Shown: piece by piece, positions 37,201 through 51,763 of the stretch
Layout: each line of letters begins with the position of its first letter
Position numbering within the stretch: position 1 is the stretch's first letter
NCBI GenBank assembly: GCA_947034885.2
Contig: OZ019759.1
Span: 15,688,501-15,752,500 of the forward strand
DNA length: 64,000 nt
Direction of reading: 5' to 3'
DNA from: Thuidium tamariscinum
Lineage: Eukaryota; Streptophyta; Bryopsida; Hypnales; Thuidiaceae
Program-made: the position numbers and the translations under genes
The notes under the pieces: generated by a model
Seen by the model: the letters and a program-made list of their open reading frames with translations, nothing else
Database searches by the model: none
Told to the model about the DNA's origin: nothing

Positions 37201-39829
37201 CTCCATTGTCTTCTATTTCACATTCAAAATAGCAAAACAAAATAGGTCTAAGTTGCAATGCTATAGGATATGAATGTCGTACATCCAAGTGGATTTTCAT
37301 ACTAAACAAACTACAAATTAGGAATTCAAAAAAGGAAAAGAGAATCCTCCCATGCATTTCTAGTCCAAAGCCTCAAACGTCTTCCGTTTCACGTACAAAA
37401 TAGCGTGGAAAAATGAGTGCAAGTTGGAATGCCCTAGAGTAATGGAGTTTCATTGCCAAAATGAATTTCATGCTTACCATTTGCCAAATTTCAAATGAAA
37501 ACCAAAAAATAGAAACTCCGGTCATTTTTTGCAAAAGAAGACGGTCAACGCCTCCATTGTCTTCTATTTCACATTCAAAATAGCAAAACAAAATAGGTCT
37601 AAGTTGCAATGCTATAGGATATGAATGTCGTACATCCAAGTGGATTTTCATGCTAAACAAACTACAAATTAGGAATTCAAAAAAAGAAAAGAGAATCCTC
37701 CCATGCATTTCTAGTCCAAAGCCTCAAACGTCTTCCGTTTCACGTACAAAATAGCGTGGAAAAATGAGTGCAAGTTGGAATGCCCTAGAGTAATGGAGTT
37801 TCATTTGCAAAATGAATTTCATGCTTACCAATTGCCAAATTTCAAATGAAAACCAAAAAATAGAAACTCCGGTCATTTTCTGCAAAAGAAGACGGTCAAC
37901 GCCTCCATTGTCTTCTATTTCACATTCAAAATAGCAAAACAAAATAGGTCTAAGTTGCAATGCTATAGGATATGAATGTCGTACATCCAAGTGGATTTTC
38001 ATGCTAAACAAACTACAAATTAGGAATTCAAAAAAGGAAAAGAGAATCCTCCCATGCATTTCTAGTCCAAAGCCTCAAACGTCTTCCGTTTCACGTACAA
38101 AATAGCGTGGAAAAATGAGTGCAAGTTGGAATGCCCTAGAGTAATGGAGTTTCATTTGCAAAATGAATTTCATGCTTACCAATTGCCAAATTTCAAATGA
38201 AAACCAAAAAATAGAAACTCCGGTCATTTTCTCCAAAAGAAGACGGTCAACGCCTCCATTGTCTTCTATTTCACATTCAAAATAGCAAAACAAAATAGGT
38301 CTAAGTTGCAATGCTATAGGATATGAATATCGTACATCCAAGTGGATTTTTATGCTAAACAAACTACAAATTAGGAATTCAAAAAAGGAAAAGAGAATCC
38401 TCCCATGCATTTCTAGTCCAAAGCCTCAAACGTCTTCCGTTTCACATACAAAATAGCGTGGAAAAATGAGTGCACGTTGGAATGCCCTAGAGTAATGGAG
38501 TTTCATTTGCAAAATGAATTTCATGCTTACCTATTGCCAAATTTCAAATGAAAACCAAAAAATAGAAACTCCGGTCATTTTTTGCAAAAGAAGACGGTCA
38601 ACGCCTCCATTGTCTTCTATTTCACATTCAAAATAGCAAAACAAAATAGGTCTAAGTTGCAATGCTATAGAATATGAATGTCGTACATCCAAGTGGATTT
38701 TCATGCTAAACAAACTACAAATCAGGAATGCAAAAAAGGAAAAGGGAATCCTCCCATGCATTTCTAGTCCAAAGCCTCAAACGTCTTCCGTTTCACGTAC
38801 AAAATAGCGTGGAAAAATGAGTGCAAGTTGGAATGCCCTAGAGTAATGGAGTTTCATTTGCAAAATGAATTTCATGCTTACCATTTACCAAATTTCAAAT
38901 GAAAACCAAAACATAGAAACTCCGGTCATTTTCTGCAAAAGAAGACGGTCAACGCCTCCATTGTCTTCTATTTCACATTCAAAATAGCAAAACAAAATAG
39001 GTTTAAGTTGCAATGCTATAGGATATGAATGTCGTACATCCAAGTGGATTTTCATGCTAAACAAACTACAAATTAGGAATTCAAAAAAGGAAAAGAGAAT
39101 CCTCCCATGCATTTCTAGTCCAAAGCCTCAAACGTCTTCCGTTTCACATACAAAATAGCGTGGAAAAATGAGTGCACGTTGGAATGCCCTAGAGTAATGG
39201 AGTTTCATTTGCAAAATGAATTTCATGCTTACCTATTGCCAAATTTCAAATGAAAACCAAAAAATAGAAACTCCGGTCATTTTCTCCAAAAGAAGACGGT
39301 CAACGCCTCCATTGTCTTCTATTTCACATTCAAAATAGCAAAACAAAATAGGTCTAAGTTGCAATGCTATAGGATATGAATGTCGTACATCCAAGTGGAT
39401 TTTCATACTAAACAAACTACAAATTAGGAATTCAAAAAAGGAAAAGAGAATCCTCCCATGCATTTCTAGTCCAAAGCCTCAAACGTCTTCCGTTTCACGT
39501 ACAAAATAGCGTGGAAAAATGAGTGCAAGTTGGAATGCCCTAGAGTAATGGAGTTTCATTCCCAAAATGAATTTCATGCTTACCATTTGCCAAATTTCAA
39601 ATGAAAACCAAAAAATAGAAACTCCGGTCATTTTTTGCAAAAGAAGACGGTCAACGCCTCCATTGTCTTCTATTTCACATTCAAAATAGCAAAACAAAAT
39701 AGGTCTAAGTTGCAATGCTATAGGATATGAATGTCGTACATCCAAGTGGATTTTCATGCTAAACAAACTACAAATTAGGAATGCAAAAAAGGAAAAGAGA
39801 ATCCTCCCATGCATTTCTAGTCCAAAGCC
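34214..39829. repeat. Satellite array segment 3 (mixed, with a 6-monomer repeat)
   Basis: Sixteen monomers without a gene. Types at 36779-37708 recur in order at 38885-39814, 2106 bp (six monomers) later, marked by CCATTTACC with GGTTTAAG, then CACATA with CCTATTGCC and TTTCTCC. CACATA-bearing monomers end near 39.15 kb. Confidence 0.8.
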
Positions 39830-42637
39830 TCAAACGTCTTCCGTTTCACGTACAAAATAGCGTGGAAAAATGAGTGCAAGTTGGAATGCCCTAGAGTAAT
39901 GGAGTTTCATTCCCAAAATGAATTTCATGCTTACCATTTGCCAAATTTCAAATGAAAACCAAAACATAGAAACTCCGGTCATTTTCTGCAAAAGAAGACG
40001 GTCAACGCCTCCATTGTCTTCTATTTCACATTCAAAATAGCAAAACAAAATAGGTCTAAGTTGCAATGCTAGAGGATATGAATGTCGTACATCCAAGTGG
40101 ATTTTCATGCTAAACAAACTCCAAATTAGGAATGCAAAAAAGGAAAAGGGAATCCTCCCAGGCATTTCTAGTCCAAAACCTCAAACGTCTTCCGTTTCAC
40201 GTACAAAATAGCGTGGAAAAATGAGTGCAAGTTGGAATGCCCTAGAGTAATGGAGTTTCATTCCCAAAATGAATTTCATGCTTACCATTTGCCAAATTTC
40301 AAATGAAAACCAAAAAATAGAAACTCCGGTCATTTTCTCCAAAAGAAGACGGTCAACGCCTCCATTGTCTTCTATTTCACATTCAAAATAGCAAAACAAA
40401 ATAGGTCTAAGTTGCAATGCTATAGGATATGAATGTCGTACATCCAAGTGGATTTTCATGCTAAACAAACTCCAAATTAGGAATGCAAAAAAGGAAAAGG
40501 GAATCCTCCCATGCATTTCTAGTCCAAAGCCTCAAACGTCTTCCGTTTCACGTACAAAATAGCGTGGAAAAATGAGTGCAAGTTGGAATGCCCTAGAGTA
40601 ATGGAGTTTCATTCCCAAAATGAATTTCATGCTTACCATTTGCCAAATTTCAAATGAAAACCAAAAAATAGAAACTCCGGTCATTTTCTCCAAAAGAAGA
40701 CGGTCAACGCCTCCATTGTCTTCTATTTCACATTCAAAATAGCAAAACAAAATAGGTCTAAGTTGCAATGCTATAGGATATGAATGTCGTACATCCAAGT
40801 GGATTTTTATGCTAAACAAACTACAAATTAGGAATGCAAAAAAGGAAAAGGGAATCCTCCCATGCATTTCTAGTCCAAAGCCTCAAACGTCTTCCGTTTC
40901 ACGTACAAAATAGCGTGGAAAAATGAGTGCACGTTGGAATGCCCTAGAGTAATGGAGTTTCATTTGCAAAATGAATTTCATGCTTACCATTTGCCAAATT
41001 TCAAATGAGAACCAAAACATAGAAACTCCGGTCATTTTCTGCAAAAGAAGACGGTCAACGCCTCCATTGTCTTCTATTTCACATTCAAAATAGCAAAACA
41101 AAATAGGTCTAAGTTGCAATGCTATAGGATATGAATGTCGTACATCCAAGTGGATTTTCATACTAAACAAACTACAAATTAGGAATTCAAAAAAGGAAAA
41201 GAGAATCCTCCCATGCATTTCTAGTCCAAAGCCTCAAACGTCTTCCGTTTCACGTACAAAATAGCGTGGGAAAATGAGTGCACGTTGGAATGCCCTAGAG
41301 TAATGGAGTTTCATTTGCAAAATGAATTTCATGCTTACCATTTGCCAAATTTCAAATGAAAACCAAAAAATAGAAACTCCGATCATTTTTTGCAAAAGAA
41401 GACGGTCAACGCCTCCATTGTCTTCTATTTCACATTCAAAATAGCAAAACAAAATAGGTCTAAGTTGCAATGCTATAGGATATGAATGTCGTACATCCAA
41501 GTGGATTTTCATGCTAAACAAACTACAAATTAGGAATTCAAAAAAAGAAAAGAGAATCCTCCCATGCATTTCTAGTCCAAAGCCTCAAACGTCTTCCGTT
41601 TCACGTACAAAATAGCGTGGAAAAATGAGTGCAAGTTGGAATGCCCTAGAGTAATGGAGTTTCATTTGCAAAATGAATTTCATGCTTACCAATTGCCAAA
41701 TTTCAAATAAAAACGAAAAAATAGAAACTCCTGTCATTTTCTCCAAAAGAAGACGGTCAACGCCTCCATTGTCTTCTATTTCACATTCAAAATAGCAAAA
41801 CAAAATAGGTCTAAGTTGCAATGCTATAGGAAATGAATGTCGTACATCCAAGTGGATTTTTATGCTAAACAAACTACAAATTAGGAATTCAAAAAAGGAA
41901 AAGAGAATCCTACCATGCATTTCTAGTCCAAAGCCTCAAACGTCTTCCGTTTCACGTACAAAATAGCGTGGAAAAATGAGTGCAAGTTGGAATGCCCTAG
42001 AGTAATGGAGTTTCATTCCCAAAATGAATTTCATGCTTACCATTTGCCAAATTTCAAATGAAAACCAAAACATAGAAACTCCTGTCATTTTTTGCAAAAG
42101 AAGACGGTCAACGCCTCCATTGTCTTCTATTTCACATTCAAAATAGCAAAACAAAATAGGTCTAAGTTGCAATGCTATAGGATATGAATGTCGTACATCC
42201 AAGTGGATTTTCATGCTAAACAAACTACAAATTAGGAATTCAAAAAAAGAAAAGAGAATCCTCCCATGCATTTCTAGTCCAAAGCCTCAAACGTCTTCCG
42301 TTTCACGTACAAAATAGCGTGGAAAAATGAGTGCAAGTTGGAATGCCCTAGAGTAACGGAGTTTCATTTGCAAAATGAATTTCATGCTTACCAATTGCCA
42401 AATTTCAAATAAAAACGAAAAAATAGAAACTCCTGTCATTTTCTCCAAAAGAAGACGGTCAACGCCTCCATTGTCTTCTATTTCACATTCAAAATAGCAA
42501 AACAAAATAGGTCTAAGTTGCAATGCTATAGGAAATGAATGTCGTACATCCAAGTGGATTTTTATGCTAAACAAACTACAAATTAGGAATTCAAAAAAGG
42601 AAAAGAGAATCCTCCCATGCATTTCTAGTCCAAAGCC

Positions 42638-45094
42638 TCAAACGTCTTCCGTTTCACGTACAAAATAGCGTGGAAAAATGAGTGCAAGTTGGAATGCCCT
42701 AGAGTAATGGAGTTTCATTCCCAAAATGAATTTCATGCTTACCATTTGCCAAATTTCAAATGAAAACCAAAACATAGAAACTCCTGTCATTTTTTGCAAA
42801 AGAAGACGGTCAACGCCTCCATTGTCTTCTATTTCACATTCAAAATAGCAAAACAAAATAGGTCTAAGTTGCAATGCTAGAGGATATGAATGTCGTACAT
42901 CCAAGTGGATTTTCATGCTAAACAAACTACAAATTAGGAATGCAAAAAAGGAAAAGGGAATCCTCCCAGGCATTTCTAGTCCAAAGCCTCAAACGTCTTC
43001 CGTTTCACGTACAAAATAGCGTGGAAAAATGAGTGCAAGTTGGAATGCCCTAGAGTAATGGAGTTTCATTCCCAAAATGAATTTCATGCTTACCATTTGC
43101 CAAATTTCAAATGAAAACCAAAAAATAGAAACTCCGGTCATTTTTTGCAAAAGAAGACGGTCAACGCCTCCATTGTCTTCTATTTCACATTCAAAATAGC
43201 AAAACAAAATAGGTCTAAGTTGCAATGCTATAGGATATGAATGTCGTACATCCAAGTGGATTTTCATGCTAAACAAACTACAAATTAGGAATGCAAAAAA
43301 GGAAAAGAGAATCCTCCCATGCATTTCTAGTCCAAAGCCTCAAACGTCTTCCGTTTCACGTACAAAATAGCGTGGAAAAATGAGTGCAAGTTGGAATGCC
43401 CTAGAGTAATGGAGTTTCATTCCCAAAATGAATTTCATGCTTACCAATTGCCAAATTTCAAATGAGAACCAAAACATAGAAACTCCGGTCATTTTCTGCA
43501 AAAGAAGACGGTCAACGCCTCCATTGTCTTCTATTTCACATTCAAAATAGCAAAACAAAATAGGTCTAAGTTGCAATGCTAGAGGATATGAATGTCGTAC
43601 ATCCAAGTGGATTTTCATGCTAAACCAACTCCAAATTAGGAATGCAAAAAAGGAAAAGGGAATCCTCCCAGGCATTTCTAGTCCAAAACCTCAAACGTCT
43701 TCCGTTTCACGTACAAAATAGCGTGGAAGAATGAGTGCAAGTTGGAATGCCCTAGAGTAATGGAGTTTCATTCCCAAAATGAATTTCATGCTTACCATTT
43801 GCCAAATTTCAAATGAAAACCAAAAAATAGAAACTCCGGTCATTTTCTCCAAAAGAAGACGGTCAACGCCTCCATTGTCTTCTATTTCACATTCAAAATA
43901 GCAAAACAAAATAGGTCTAAGTTGCAATGCTAGAGGATATGAATGTCGTACATCCAAGTGGATTTTCATGCTAAACAAACTACAAATTAGGAATGCAAAA
44001 AAGGAAAAGGGAATCCTCCCATGCATTTCTAGTCCAAAGCCTCAAACGTCTTCCGTTTCACGTACAAAATAGCGTGGAAAAATGAGTGCAAGTTGGAATG
44101 CCCTAGAGTAATGGAGTTTCATTCCCAAAATGAATTTCATGCTTACCATTTGCCAAATTTCAAATGAAAACCAAAAAATAGAAACTCCGGTCATTTTTTG
44201 CAAAAGAAGACGGTCAACGCCTCCATTGTCTTCTATTTCACATTCAAAATAGCAAAACAAAATAGGTCTAAGTTGCAATGCTATAGGATATGAATGTCGT
44301 ACATCCAAGTGGATTTTCATGCTAAACAAACTACAAATTAGGAATTCAAAAAAGGAAAAGGGAATCCTCCCATGCATTTCTAGTCCAAAGCCTCAAACGT
44401 CTTCCGTTTCACGTACAAAATAGCGTGGAAGAATGAGTGCAAGTTGGAATGCCCTAGAGTAATGGAGTTTCATTCCCAAAATGAATTTCATGCTTACCAA
44501 TTGCCAAATTTCAAATGAAAACCAAAAAATAGAAACTCCGGTCATTTTTTGCAAAAGAAGACGGTCAACGCCTCCATTGTCTTCTATTTCACATTCAAAA
44601 TAGCAAAACAAAATAGGTCTAAGTTGCAATGCTATAGAATGTGAATGTCGTACATCCAAGTGGATTTTCATGCTAAACAAACTACAAATTAGGAATGCAA
44701 AAAAGGAAAAGGGAATCCTCCCATGCATTTCTAGTCCAAAGCCTCAAACGTCTTCCGTTTCACGTACAAAATAGCGTGGAAAAATGAGTGCAAGTTGGCA
44801 TGCCCTAGAGTAATGGAGTTTCATTCCCAAAATGAATTTCATGCTTACCATTTGCCAAATTTCAAATGAAAACGAAAAAATAGAAACTCCTCTCATTTTC
44901 TCCAAAAGAAGACGGTCAACGCCTCCATTGTCTTCTATTTCACATTCAAAATAGCAAAACAAAATAGGTCTAAGTTGCAATGCTATAGAATATGAATGTC
45001 GTACATCCAAGTGGATTTTCATGCTAAACAAACTACAAATTAGGAATTCAAAAAAGGAAAAGAGAATCCTCCCATGCATTTCTAGTCCAAAGCC
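42638..45094. repeat. Seven-monomer block, copy 1 (26-monomer spacing)
   Basis: Seven monomers recurring in order at 51764-54220. Markers are CCCAGGCATT with CTAGAGG; then GCTAAACCAACTCC with CCCAGG; GTGGAAGAATG with CTAGAGG; GAATGTGAATG; GTTGGCATGCC with CTCTCATTTTC. The shift is 9126 bp, exactly 26 x 351. Confidence 0.85.
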
Positions 45095-47200
45095 TCAAAC
45101 GTCTTCCGTTTCACGTACAAAATAGCGTGGAAAAATGAGTGCACGTTGGAATGCCCTAGAGTAATGGAGTTTCATTCCCAAAATGAATTTCATGCTTACC
45201 ATTTGCCAAATTTCAAATGAGAACCAAAACATAGAAACTCCGGTCATTTTCTGCAAAAGAAGACGGTCAACGCCTCCATTGTCTTCTATTTCACATTCAA
45301 AATAGCAAAACAAAATAGGTCTAAGTTGCAATGCTATAGGATATGAATGTCGTACATCCAAGTGGATTTTCATGCTAAACAAACTACAAATTAGGAATTC
45401 AAAAAAGGAAAAGAGAATCCTCTCATGCATTTCTAGTCCAAAGCCTCAAACGTCTTCCGTTTCACGTACAAAATAGCGTGGAAAAATGAGTGCAAGTTGG
45501 AATGCCCTAGAGTAATGGAGTTTCATTCCCAAAATGAATTTCATGCTTACCATTTGCCAAATTTCAAATGAAAACCAAAAAATAGAAACTCCGGTCATTT
45601 TTTGCAAAAGAAGACGGTCAACGCCTCCATTGTCTTCTATTTCACATTCAAAATAGAAAAACAAAATAGGTCTAAGTTGCAATGCTATAGGATATGAATG
45701 TCGTACATCCAAGTGGATTTTCATGCTAAACAAACTACAAATTAGGAATGCAAAAAAGGAAAAGAGAATCCTCCCATGCATTTCTAGTCCAAAGCCTCAA
45801 ACGTCTTCCGTTTCACGTACAAAATAGCGTGGAAAAATGAGTGCAAGTTGGAATGCCCTAGAGTAATGGAGTTTCATTCCCAAAATGAATTTCATGCTTA
45901 CCATTTGCCAAATTTCAAATGAAAACCAAAACATAGAAACTCCGGTCATTTTCTGCAAAAGAAGACGGTCAACGCCTCCATTGTCTTCTATTTCACATTC
46001 AAAATAGCAAAACAAAATAGGTCTAAGTTGCAATGCTAGAGGATATGAATGTCGTACATCCAAGTGGATTTTCATGCTAAACAAACTCCAAATTAGGAAT
46101 GCAAAAAAGGAAAAGGGAATCCTCCCAGGCATTTCTAGTCCAAAACCTCAAACGTCTTCCGTTTCACGTACAAAATAGCGTGGAAAAATGAGTGCAAGTT
46201 GGAATGCCCTAGAGTAATGGAGTTTCATTCCCAAAATGAATTTCATGCTTACCATTTGCCAAATTTCAAATGAAAACCAAAAAATAGAAACTCCGGTCAT
46301 TTTCTCCAAAAGAAGACGGTCAACGCCTCCATTGTCTTCTATTTCACATTCAAAATAGCAAAACAAAATAGGTCTAAGTTGCAATGCTATAGGATATGAA
46401 TGTCGCACATCCAAGTGGATTTTCATGCTAAACAAACTACAAATTAGGAATTCAAAAAAGGAAAAGAGAATCCTCTCATGCATTTCTAGTCCAAAGCCTC
46501 AAACGTCTTCCGTTTCACGTACAAAATAGCGTGGAAAAATGAGTGCAAGTTGGAATGCCCTAGAGTAATGGAGTTTCATTCCCAAAATGAATTTCATGCT
46601 TACCATTTGCCAAATTTCAAATGAAAACCAAAAAATAGAAACTCCGGTCATTTTTTGCAAAAGAAGACGGTCAACGCCTCCATTGTCTTCTATTTCACAT
46701 TCAAAATAGAAAAACAAAATAGGTCTAAGTTGCAATGCTATAGGATATGAATGTCGTACATCCAAGTGGATTTTCATGCTAAACAAACTACAAATTAGGA
46801 ATGCAAAAAAGGAAAAGAGAATCCTCCCATGCATTTCTAGTCCAAAGCCTCAAACGTCTTCCGTTTCACGTACAAAATAGCGTGGAAAAATGAGTGCAAG
46901 TTGGAATGCCCTAGAGTAATGGAGTTTCATTCCCAAAATGAATTTCATGCTTACCATTTGCCAAATTTCAAATGAAAACCAAAACATAGAAACTCCGGTC
47001 ATTTTCTGCAAAAGAAGACGGTCAACGCCTCCATTGTCTTCTATTTCACATTCAAAATAGCAAAACAAAATAGGTCTAAGTTGCAATGCTAGAGGATATG
47101 AATGTCGTACATCCAAGTGGATTTTCATGCTAAACAAACTCCAAATTAGGAATGCAAAAAAGGAAAAGGGAATCCTCCCAGGCATTTCTAGTCCAAAACC
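45095..47200. repeat. Three-monomer tandem duplication (1053-bp unit)
   Basis: Monomers at 45446-45796 and 45797-46147 recur at 46499-46849 and 46850-47200. Shared markers are AAAATAGAAAAAC in the first, and CTAGAGG with AACTCCAAATT and CCCAGGCATTTC in the second. CCTCTCATGCATT precedes both. The monomer between (46148-46498) matches 45095-45445 only in its last part. Confidence 0.82.
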
Positions 47201-50200
47201 TCAAACGTCTTCCGTTTCACGTACAAAATAGCGTGGAAAAATGAGTGCAAGTTGGAATGCCCTAGAGTAATGGAGTTTCATTCCCAAAATGAATTTCATG
47301 CTTACCATTTGCCAAATTTCAAATGAAAACCAAAAAATAGAAACTCCGGTCATTTTCTCCAAAAGAAGACGGTCAACGCCTCCATTGTCTTCTATTTCAC
47401 ATTCAAAATAGCAAAACAAAATAGGTCTAAGTTGCAATGCTATAGGATATGAATGTCGTACATCCAAGTGGATTTTCATGCTAAACAAACTCCAAATTAG
47501 GAATGCAAAAAAGGAAAAGGGAATCCTCCCATGCATTTCTAGTCCAAAGCCTCAAACGTCTTCCGTTTCACGTACAAAATAGCGTGGAAAAATGAGTGCA
47601 AGTTGGAATGCCCTAGAGTAATGGAGTTTCATTCCCAAAATGAATTTCATGCTTACCATTTGCCAAATTTCAAATGAAAACCAAAAAATAGAAACTCCGG
47701 TCATTTTCTCCAAAAGAAGACGGTCAACGCCTCCATTGTCTTCTATTTCACATTCAAAATAGCAAAACAAAATAGGTCTAAGTTGCAATGCTATAGGATA
47801 TGAATGTCGTACATCCAAGTGGATTTTTATGCTAAACAAACTACAAATTAGGAATTCAAAAAAGGAAAAGAGAATCCTCCCATGCATTTCTAGTCCAAAG
47901 CCTCAAACGTCTTCCGTTTCACGTACAAAATAGCGTGGAAAAATGAGTGCACGTTGGAATGCCCTAGAGTAATGGAGTTTCATTTGCAAAATGAATTTCA
48001 TGCTTACCATTTGCCAAATTTCAAATGAGAACCAAAACATAGAAACTCCGGTCATTTCTTGCAAAAGAAGACGGTCAACGCCTCCATTGTCTTCTATTTC
48101 ACATTCAAAATAGCAAAACAAAATAGGTCTAAGTTGCAATGCTATAGAATGTGAATGTCGTACATCCAAGTGGATTTTCATGCTAAACAAACTACAAATT
48201 AGGAATTCAAAAAAGGAAAAGGGAATCCTCCCATGCATTTCTAGTCCAAAGCCTCAAACGTCTTCCGTTTCACGTACAAAATAGCGTGGAAAAATGAGTG
48301 CAAGTTGGCATGCCCTAGAGTAATGGAGTTTCATTCCCAAAATGAATTTCATGCTTACCATTTGCCAAATTTCAAATGAAAACGAAAAAATAGAAACTCC
48401 TCTCATTTTCTCCAAAAGAAGACGGTCAACGCCTCCATTGTCTTCTATTTCACATTCAAAATAGCAAAACAAAATAGGTCTAAGTTGCAATGCTATAGAA
48501 TATGAATGTCGTACATCCAAGTGGATTTTCATGCTACACAAACTACAAATTAGGAATTCAAAAAAGGAAAAGAGAATCCTCCCATGCATTTCTAGTCCAA
48601 AGCCTCAAACGTCTTCCGTTTCACGTACAAAATAGCGTGGAAGAATGAGTGCAAGTTGGAATGCCCTAGAGTAATGGAGTTTCATTCCCAAAATGAATTT
48701 CATGCTTACCATTTGCCAAATTTCAAATGAGAACCAAAACATAGAAACTCCTATCATTTTCTGCAAAAGAAGACGGTCAACGCCTCCATTGTCTTCTATT
48801 TCACATTCAAAATAGCAAAACAAAATAGGTCTAAGTTGCAATGCTATAGGATATGAATGTCGTACATCCAAGTGGATTTTCATGCTAAACAAACTACAAA
48901 TTAGGAATTCAAAAAAGGAAAAGAGAATCCTCTCATGCATTTCTAGTCCAAAGCCTCAAACGTCTTCCGTTTCACGTACAAAATAGCGTGGAAAAATGAG
49001 TGCAAGTTGGAATGCCCTAGAGTAATGGAGTTTCATTCCCAAAATGAATTTCATGCTTACCATTTGCCAAATTTCAAATGAAAACCAAAAAATAGAAACT
49101 CCGGTCATTTTTTGCAAAAGAAGACGGTCAACGCCTCCATTGTCTTCTATTTCACATTCAAAATAGAAAAACAAAATAGGTCTAAGTTGCAATGCTATAG
49201 GATATGAATGTCGTACATCCAAGTGGATTTTCATGCTAAACAAACTACAAATTAGGAATGCAAAAAAGGAAAAGAGAATCCTCCCATGCATTTCTAGTCC
49301 AAAGCCTCAAACGTCTTCCGTTTCACGTACAAAATAGCGTGGAAAAATGAGTGCAAGTTGGAATGCCCTAGAGTAATGGAGTTTCATTCCCAAAATGAAT
49401 TTCATGCTTACCATTTGCCAAATTTCAAATGAAAACCAAAAAATAGAAACTCCGGTCATTTTCTCCAAAAGAAGACGGTCAACGCCTCCATTGTCTTCTA
49501 TTTCACATTCAAAATAGCAAAACAAAATAGGTCTAAGTTGCAATGCTATAGGATATGAATGTCGTACATCCAAGTGGATTTTTATGCTAAACAAACTACA
49601 AATTAGGAATTCAAAAAAGGAAAAGAGAATCCTCCCATGCATTTCTAGTCCAAAGCCTCAAACGTCTTCCGTTTCACGTACAAAATAGCGTGGAAAAATG
49701 AGTGCACGTTGGAATGCCCTAGAGTAATGGAGTTTCATTTGCAAAATGAATTTCATGCTTACCATTTGCCAAATTTCAAATGAGAACCAAAACATAGAAA
49801 CTCCGGTCATTTTCTGCAAAAGAAGACGGTCAACGCCTCCATTGTCTTCTATTTCACATTCAAAATAGCAAAACAAAATAGGTCTAAGTTGCAATGCTAT
49901 AGGATATGAATGTCGTACATCCAAGTGGATTTTCATACTAAACAAACTACAAATTAGGAATTCAAAAAAGGAAAAGAGAATCCTCCCATGCATTTCTAGT
50001 CCAAAGCCTCAAACGTCTTCCGTTTCACGTACAAAATAGCGTGGGAAAATGAGTGCACGTTGGAATGCCCTAGAGTAATGGAGTTTCATTTGCAAAATGA
50101 ATTTCATGCTTACCATTTGCCAAATTTCAAATGAAAACCAAAAAATAGAAACTCCGATCATTTTTTGCAAAAGAAGACGGTCAACGCCTCCATTGTCTTC

Positions 50201-51763
50201 TATTTCACATTCAAAATAGCAAAACAAAATAGGTCTAAGTTGCAATGCTATAGGATATGAATGTCGTACATCCAAGTGGATTTTCATGCTAAACAAACTA
50301 CAAATTAGGAATTCAAAAAAAGAAAAGAGAATCCTCCCATGCATTTCTAGTCCAAAGCCTCAAACGTCTTCCGTTTCACGTACAAAATAGCGTGGAAAAA
50401 TGAGTGCAAGTTGGAATGCCCTAGAGTAACGGAGTTTCATTTGCAAAATGAATTTCATGCTTACCAATTGCCAAATTTCAAATAAAAACGAAAAAATAGA
50501 AACTCCTGTCATTTTCTCCAAAAGAAGACGGTCAACGCCTCCATTGTCTTCTATTTCACATTCAAAATAGCAAAACAAAATAGGTCTAAGTTGCAATGCT
50601 AGAGGATATGAATGTCGTACATCCAAGTGGATTTTTATGCTAAACAAACTACAAATTAGGAATTCAAAAAAGGAAAAGAGAATCCTCCCATGCATTTCTA
50701 GTCCAAAGCCTCAAACGTCTTCCGTTTCACGTACAAAATAGCGTGGAAAAATGAGTGCAAGTTGGAATGCCCTAGAGTAATGGAGTTTCATTCCCAAAAT
50801 GAATTTCATGCTTACCAATTGCCAAATTTCAAATGAAAACCAAAAAATAGAAACTCCGGTCATTTTTTGCAAAAGAAGACAGTCAACGCCTCCATTGTCT
50901 TCTATTTCACATTCAGAATAGAAAAACAAAATAGGTCTAAGTTGCAATGCTATAGGATATGAATGTCGTACATCCAAGTGGATTTTCATGCTAAACAAAC
51001 TACAAATTAGGAATTCAAAAAAGGAAAAGAGAATCCTCCCATGCATTTCTAGTCCAAAGCCTCAAACGTCTTCCGTTTCACGTACAAAATAGCGTGGAAG
51101 AATGAGTGCAAGTTGGAATGCCCTAGAGTAATGGAGTTTCATTTGCAAAATGAATTTCATGCTTACCAATTGCCAAATTTCAAATGAAAACGAAAAAATA
51201 GAAACTCCTGTCATTTTCTCCAAAAGAAGACGGTCAACGCCTCCATTGTCTTCTATTTCACATTCAAAATAGCAAAACAAAATAGGTCTAAGTTGCAATG
51301 CTATAGGATATGAATGTCGTACATCCAAGTGGATTTTCATGCTAAACAAACTACAAATTAGGAATTCAAAAAAGGAAAAGAGAATCCTCCCATGCATTTC
51401 TAGTCCAAAGCCTCAAACGTCTTCCGTTTCACGTACAAAATAGCGTGGAAAAATGAGTGCAAGTTGGAATGCCCTAGAGTAATGGAGTTTCATTCCCAAA
51501 ATGAATTTCATGCTTACCATTTGCCAAATTTCAAATGAAAACCAAAACATAGAAACTCCTGTCATTTTCTCCAAAAGAAGACGGTCAACGCCTCCATTGT
51601 CTTCTATTTCACATTCAAAATAGCAAAACAAAATAGGTCTAAGTTGCAATGCTATAGGATATGAATGTCGTACATCCAAGTGGATTTTCATGCTAAACAA
51701 ACTACAAATTAGGAATGCAAAAAAGGAAAAGAGAATCCTCCCATGCATTTCTAGTCCAAAGCC

